The translations under genes and the position numbers were made by a program. From Mucor racemosus (Eukaryota > Mucoromycota > Mucoromycetes > Mucorales > Mucoraceae), in assembly GCA_027405735.1 (NCBI GenBank), contig JAPEHQ010000004.1, positions 1,736,001 to 1,800,000 on the forward strand: a DNA stretch of 64,000 bases, written 5' to 3'. This document shows, in pieces, positions 58,786 to 64,000 of this stretch (the stretch's first letter is position 1; each line of letters opens with the position of its first letter). The notes under the pieces were generated by a model. That model made no database searches. It worked only from the letters and a program-made list of their open reading frames with translations, and had not been told where the DNA came from.

Positions 58786-60399
58786 ATGAAAAAGTCTACT
58801 TTTTCTAGCTTGTATATAATATTATAATATTCATAAATAAATTCTGCAGTTTTTCAATGAATTTATGGTGTAAAGGATTATAGAGCACTAAAATTTATGA
58901 TGATTGTGCAGTTTTCTCGAATTGGCATTGATTGCAGATGCTTACCCCTAGCTTCATTTTCCCAATTCAAGTATGATATGGTGCAAAATTTTAGAAATTC
59001 CTTTAATTTCGTTTAGATGCTTCAAAATAAGGACCTCAAGAGTTTTTTTGTGAGCATTATTTTTATATTTGTCGTTCTATTCAATGTTTCGACTTTAGCA
59101 AGGTCAGATATCTATTCAGATATTTTTATTTTTTCAAATTAATTGTTAGAAACATCTTACGCTCCTAAATCAAGTTAATCATGAGGATTGAAAATCAGTA
59201 CACAATGTCTCGTTTTTTTTTCATTCAGATGAATTAATACCAAAGAAAGCTGCTACTATACATCTGCTGTGCAACTCAAAACCTTCATTGACCATAAAAC
59301 AATGAAAACTGATTAGGATATTCAATGAGCTGTGTAACTGAATATCTCACGTTCCACCAAAAATGCATAAATCACCACTTTGAAGAGCGCATTTTGCTGT
59401 TTCCTGACACTTCTCAACACCCAAAAGCACACCAAACGATTGCTCTTAATTCATAGATGTAATTCGTTATAATTTTGAAGTAAATTCAAACCCTTTGAAT
59501 TTCGACCATTTTCAATGAGGTATACCTCATGAAAAATCGTAGTTTGGAGAAATTTCAATATTTAACCGGAAAAACGCGACTTTTTACTATGATACATATT
59601 AATACAAAATGGCTCTAAAAACCATATGCTTTATGTAAAATTGTTCAATTGGTTATCGCATATTAGGTTTTTAGACTTTTCCTCAAAAAACCATTATTTT
59701 TAAATTTTGAATTTATGAAAATATTTATGAAAAAAATGTATTCAAAAAAAATACTAACGTATAGAGAATTTAAAACTGCAAATATTTTAATTAATTTGCA
59801 ACTTTTACTAATTATTGAGATTTAAGAGCAAAAATCTTTTAAAGTCGAAATTCTGTAAATTGGCATTTTTTTTATTCAAATGAAACGTTTTGAAGCTTAC
59901 TCTATTGAAACCCCGCCAAAGCTAGTATTTTCCTTTAAAATCGATAGTTTGAAGGCAAATGTCTATTGTAAACTATGAATTGAGTAGAGGAAATGCAATT
60001 TAGGGGTTTCGATATATATTTGTCAGTATGCCGGGTACTGTTTCTGTGCTGTGAAAAAATTATTAAAGCATTTAGATGCATTAATCTAAAATCAAAAACA
60101 AGCAAATGGATATAAATATAAAAAAAAAATTCTGAAACCCCCTCCCTTTGTACAGTATATGTTCAATGCACTTGGCGCGAAATAAGTAAAGAACATTGTC
60201 CTCTCCATCCCCCCTGAGAATACTTTACAGCTTCTCAAACAAATGCTTGACTCCATGCGTATTTTGCAAGTTATTTTATTTATGGTATGATATTTATATT
60301 TACAGGAATTCCAAAAAAAAGGGTGCTTTGCTATTTTATGTGCTACTATATACAATTGAATAAATGGAGAAAAAGGGAGAGGAGCAGGGGTATTTATAT
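58786..60399. other. intergenic, no gene seen
   Basis: AT-rich. The 3' ends of the convergent ASXH and FYVE genes lie at its two edges. A weak resemblance of about 59540-59600 to 13320-13350 is noted. Confidence 0.45.
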
Positions 60400-62512
60400 T
60401 TAACAAATTTCAGTAAAGTCTGCTGCAGAATCATGGTTGGATACTTGCTTCTTGTTGATAATTAAATCATAAAAGCAGCCATCACACACACGATACCACC
60501 TTTCTATAGACTCTACGGAAGCAAATAAAGGCAACCTATTTAGACTATGTCTTTGACAAACAATGATGCCGCATCTACATGAGAAATCATCAATAAAAAA
60601 AAAGACTCTAAACAAACAACGCAATAACAACAAACCTTCTGCAATGATGTTTTCTTTGAATAAAATTAAATTGAGTCGAACATGTTGCTGTTGCAGTTTT
60701 AAATTGGCACTGATTTGTTTGTTGGTCAGGTATCCAAAAGTCTTTTGGTAATAATTTGAATTGTGTATCACGATCATGTCTATTTATATGAAGCATGTAA
60801 TGATGTCTATGAAAACGAAGATGCTGAATGGATGAGGATAGTGTAAATGACTACGAAGGAAGTTAATAACTAATTTAAAATATGCATATGTACAATCATA
60901 TATACCTCTTCTTTTCTAAATATTTCATCTGAAGAGCTAAAATATGAAGGAGAGGGAGTTGATTCTGATGATGATAATTTGTCGATAGCAGCTGTAGTTG
61001 CAATAGTCCCTGATCCAGCAATTATCAATTCGATGCCATTCAATGGGCCTTCAAATGAATGTATCACATGCCCAGTACCCACACCTCCTCCAATCCATAA
61101 TCCTACTTCCCAGCGTAAAGTATAAACTAAATCTTCCATTGAATTGATTCGAATAATATCTCCAATAGGTCGATTAAAATCCCATTGTTTTTGCTGTTGT
61201 TGTTGTTGTTGGTACTGATCAAAAGCACTTAAGCTACTATTACTATCATTGGTTGTTCTCCTGTTGCTTGGCTGCTGGCTCTGTTCTGAACTTTGCCAAC
61301 GATAAATTGTAGATAATGTCGTTGTTGTAGTAGTAGTTGATGTGGTTGCAGATAGAGTCATCCACCTGTTATTATTTGACGTATTATTTCTATTTCTAGC
61401 AGCAGTAAGATCTAAATCTCTATCAAGTTCCACAAGATGATCCATCAAATGTTTTTGTTGTTGTGCAACCTGTTCGCATTCGTCTAATCTATCTCGATAT
61501 AGTTTTTCTCGTTCTTCATATTCCTCCAACATGGATTTTTGTAATAAAACAAGCTCTCTTACTTTGCCTTCAGTTCTTAATAATTCTGTTGATATTGATT
61601 CTAAATTTTCTGAATGGGTAATTAATGTAGACATGAGGTTTAGAAATTCGCCATGCCAATTTTGTTCGTCTTCTAATTGATATTCATCGTCATTTAACTC
61701 TTCCATGACTCGAGATTGTACAAGTGAATTAGTTGTTGGACATAATATACTAAGAGGTGATAAAGGCCTGATACTCGAATTATCTAATTGATATAAACTA
61801 CATGTATTGCTAGAAGATGTTATCGGTGAAATCATTGGTTCTTGTTCTAATTCATCTACATGATATTGTTGCATAGCTCTTGTGATTCCAGTAACTTTTG
61901 CTCGGACAATGTCGAAATCATCAATGTGAGGATCAAATGGTTTATTGTTTCTAATCATCTGACTATGAAAGTCCATAAAAGAATCATCATCATCATTATA
62001 CGTTGCTGTTGCTGTTGCTGTTGCTGTACTAGTTGTTGTTATTGCTGGATTATTATCTATAATAAACATTATAGTTTTTGTAAGGAAACAAAAAAAAAAC
62101 AAAGAAAAAAAAAAGGGAAAGAGGAATAAATAAATAAAAAGATCAAAATTAATAAGGGATCAACAACTTACAATAATAATTTAATGATGAATTATAAGGA
62201 AAAGGAGATTCATAACTTTGATAGTTATATCGGTTGTTATAGTTATTGGTAGGGGAGGAGAAGGAATACTTCTTATCCGTTGCAGTGACGTTGATGTGCA
62301 TATGGCGAGAAAGAGGAGGAACTGTTGAATGAATGTCATCATTATCATCATCATCATGCTTTGTGTCTAACAACCATTGTTTTGAGTCCTATTGAAAGGT
62401 TTTGTTAGAATCAAGTCATGAAAATACTAAATAAACCAACATTTGTGAGTGTATCAGTTGTGTATAAACTATCTTCTGACGTTTGATCAAGTTGTAACAA
62501 TACGTTTGCCAT
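60400..62512 (-). CDS. FYVE zinc-finger protein with coiled coil
   Basis: Five exons: 62441-62512, 62172-62388, 60906-62056, 60636-60850, 60400-60574; phases agree, 609 aa. The C-terminus is a FYVE domain: WIPD, a Cys pair spaced by TATAT, RKHHCRRCGIIVC and the last pair RVCDGC (about 518-590). RKHHCRRCG is the phosphatidylinositol-3-phosphate pocket, so the protein should bind endosomal or vacuolar membranes. One usual Cys position reads QRHS, as in some FYVE variants with His. The middle has a coiled coil (LLQKSMLEEYEEREKLYRDR, about 260-330) and low-complexity Asn/Ser/Thr/Gln tracts. Its specific role is unknown. A long pyrimidine leader (coding strand) precedes the ATG (about 62570-62605). 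The donor GTTGGT after exon 1 is unusual. Confidence 0.83.
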
Positions 62513-64000
62513 TAATTTATTAAAAATTTCTTTTTTCTCGAATAAAACATTTGATTTTCAATCAATCGGCAAAGAAAAGAGGAAAAGAAAGAAAAAAGAG
62601 ATAAGAAAAGCAGCACTGTGCACTTTTGTTTCTGATAAAAAAAAAAAAAATCTAGGAGACGTTGGTACACAAGCCAGCAAAAACAGAAAAAAACCTTTAT
62701 TTAGCACTCCCTTTTATTATATGTGTTTGAATGAAAAACATGTATATATAACACAATCATCCCCTTTATTCTCCTCTTTCTTTTTTGTTTTATTCCTGAA
62801 ATTAATTAAAAACTCGATATAATTTGCCTTATTTTATGTTGCTTAGTCTGTGTACCTTGCAACTATTTTTGACACAATGCCAAATTCCATTTAAACTTTA
62901 TATGCAGATGAGAAATGTCCTTTTAGGGTCAATGACTTGATTTTTCATTTTTTATTTTTGAAATATGTTGTTTACAATAGAAAATTGTTCGTTTTTTATA
63001 TTGCATTAACCTTTTAAATTGAAACTAAACGTTATACATTCACGAGTTTATATAAATATAAACTGATATCAGTGTTGTCGGTTATTTAATCATTATACTT
63101 GGCTTCTTCAGCTTGATCACCACGAGCCATCTAAATATTTAATTAAACTCCACAAACACAGAACATTTGGTGAAACAGAAAGCGGTGATGTTGTGTATGT
63201 TCAAACCAATCTATTCTCTATTGGTTCAAGCATGTATGCACGAGGGAGAACATAATACTTATCCAAATTATTTTTTGCTTAACAAATGCTTGCCTTGGTT
63301 GTATATAAATGTAAATTGCTTGGCATTGTCATGATGTATACAAAACTTATGATTGACAAATCTAGAACAAAAGTCATTGTCAACGTTGATAGGACTGGGA
63401 TAAAATGTACTCATAAGTTCATACTTGCAGAAAGCTCCTGCATATGTAAGATATCTGTATAAAATGACAAAAATTCGGAATATGTACAACTCAACAGAAA
63501 ATGTAATTGAAAAACTGTACCAATGAACCAATCGTGTGTGATAATATAGCACCATACCATAGCTATGTTATGAAAAAAGAATAGCTTCAAACATCTAATG
63601 TTCCTGAATAAACTCTCTGTTTAGTTCCTGATTGTCATGCAGAATTCGGTTCCTGGTGCTACGCTGAATTTCAATATCGCATTTCTGTACACAAACATAA
63701 AACTTTTATGCCTTCATTATACGTTTTCAAAACGTATTTTTGCAGAAAAAAAAATATATAAATACATTGGACACTTCAAAAAACGTAATATCAACAATGT
63801 GTCAGATTTCATGTTGACTAAGTTGGTCTAAAAACCTTTTAAATTCCCAAAATTGCATCTTTTTATTGATGAAAAAAAAAACCCGAGATAAGTAATTAAA
63901 CATTGCATCTCGGCTAGATTACAGCCGAACCTAAAGCACATGAAATTAGTATACAAACAATGAAAGTGCTTCAATGCATCACGACTTTCTCTAACCAAAA
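62513..64000. other. terminal stretch, no supportable gene
   Basis: A 14-codon minus-strand frame at about 63088-63132 (MARGDQAEEAKYND), behind an acceptor-like ttag, could be a terminal exon, but no upstream exon could be joined. The other short frames lack support. A gene ending or starting beyond 64000 cannot be judged. Confidence 0.35.

Noticed and set aside
63088..63132. 14-codon frame MARGDQAEEAKYND behind an acceptor-like ttag
   Set aside because: It recalls the N-terminus of small SERF-type proteins only vaguely, and no upstream exon with a matching donor could be found.

Overview
The window looks like nuclear DNA of a filamentous, early-diverging fungus, most likely Mucoromycota (Mucorales-like). 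It is very AT-rich. Its genes carry many short GT-AG introns (about 50-110 bp), often with CTAAY-type branch sites, and pyrimidine-rich leaders before the start codon. Recognisable products are fungal or eukaryotic: ARL8, mitochondrial ACP and ketoacyl-ACP reductase, a Drs2-type flippase, a membrane-anchored protoglobin, and FYVE and ASXH proteins. No species is claimed.

Layout. 1-9605: repeat island 1, a CACTA-like long-inverted-repeat element (A1, 361-7355) interrupted by three LTR-like insertions and followed by repeat C1 with another solo LTR. 10728-15013: three minus-strand genes (ARL8, mitochondrial acyl carrier protein, G-patch/C2H2 protein). 16543-21333: an apparently intact two-ORF LINE inserted into a tRNA-Thr(AGU) gene with a 15-bp target duplication that regenerates the tRNA. 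23191-29411: an orphan 212-aa gene and a seven-exon hAT-transposase-derived gene. 30616-34982: repeat island 2 (C3, MITE-2, C2, solo LTR). 35956-42441: ketoacyl-ACP reductase, P4-ATPase flippase, protoglobin. 42930-51299: repeat island 3, with C4, three apparently identical 363-bp hAT-type MITEs, a second A element (A2) with near-perfect inverted arms, C5 and two solo LTRs. 52514-62512: kelch-type membrane protein, small OB-fold-like protein, ASXH-domain nuclear protein, FYVE protein. The remaining intervals show no gene I can support.

Functional links are modest. ACP (12030-12461) and the ketoacyl-ACP reductase (35956-36755) would both serve mitochondrial type II fatty-acid synthesis. ARL8, the flippase and the FYVE protein belong to endomembrane traffic and lipid identity. 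The repeats tell a connected story: two MITE copies carry exchanged 8-bp target duplications, which records a 2,437-bp inversion between them, and undoing it restores contiguous C and A elements. Both A elements carry, in the unpaired loop, a fragment resembling a dynein intermediate-chain WD40 exon that still has a splice donor.

Exon boundaries were set by hand from splice signals and reading phase. All similarity statements are by eye or from family knowledge; no searches were run.
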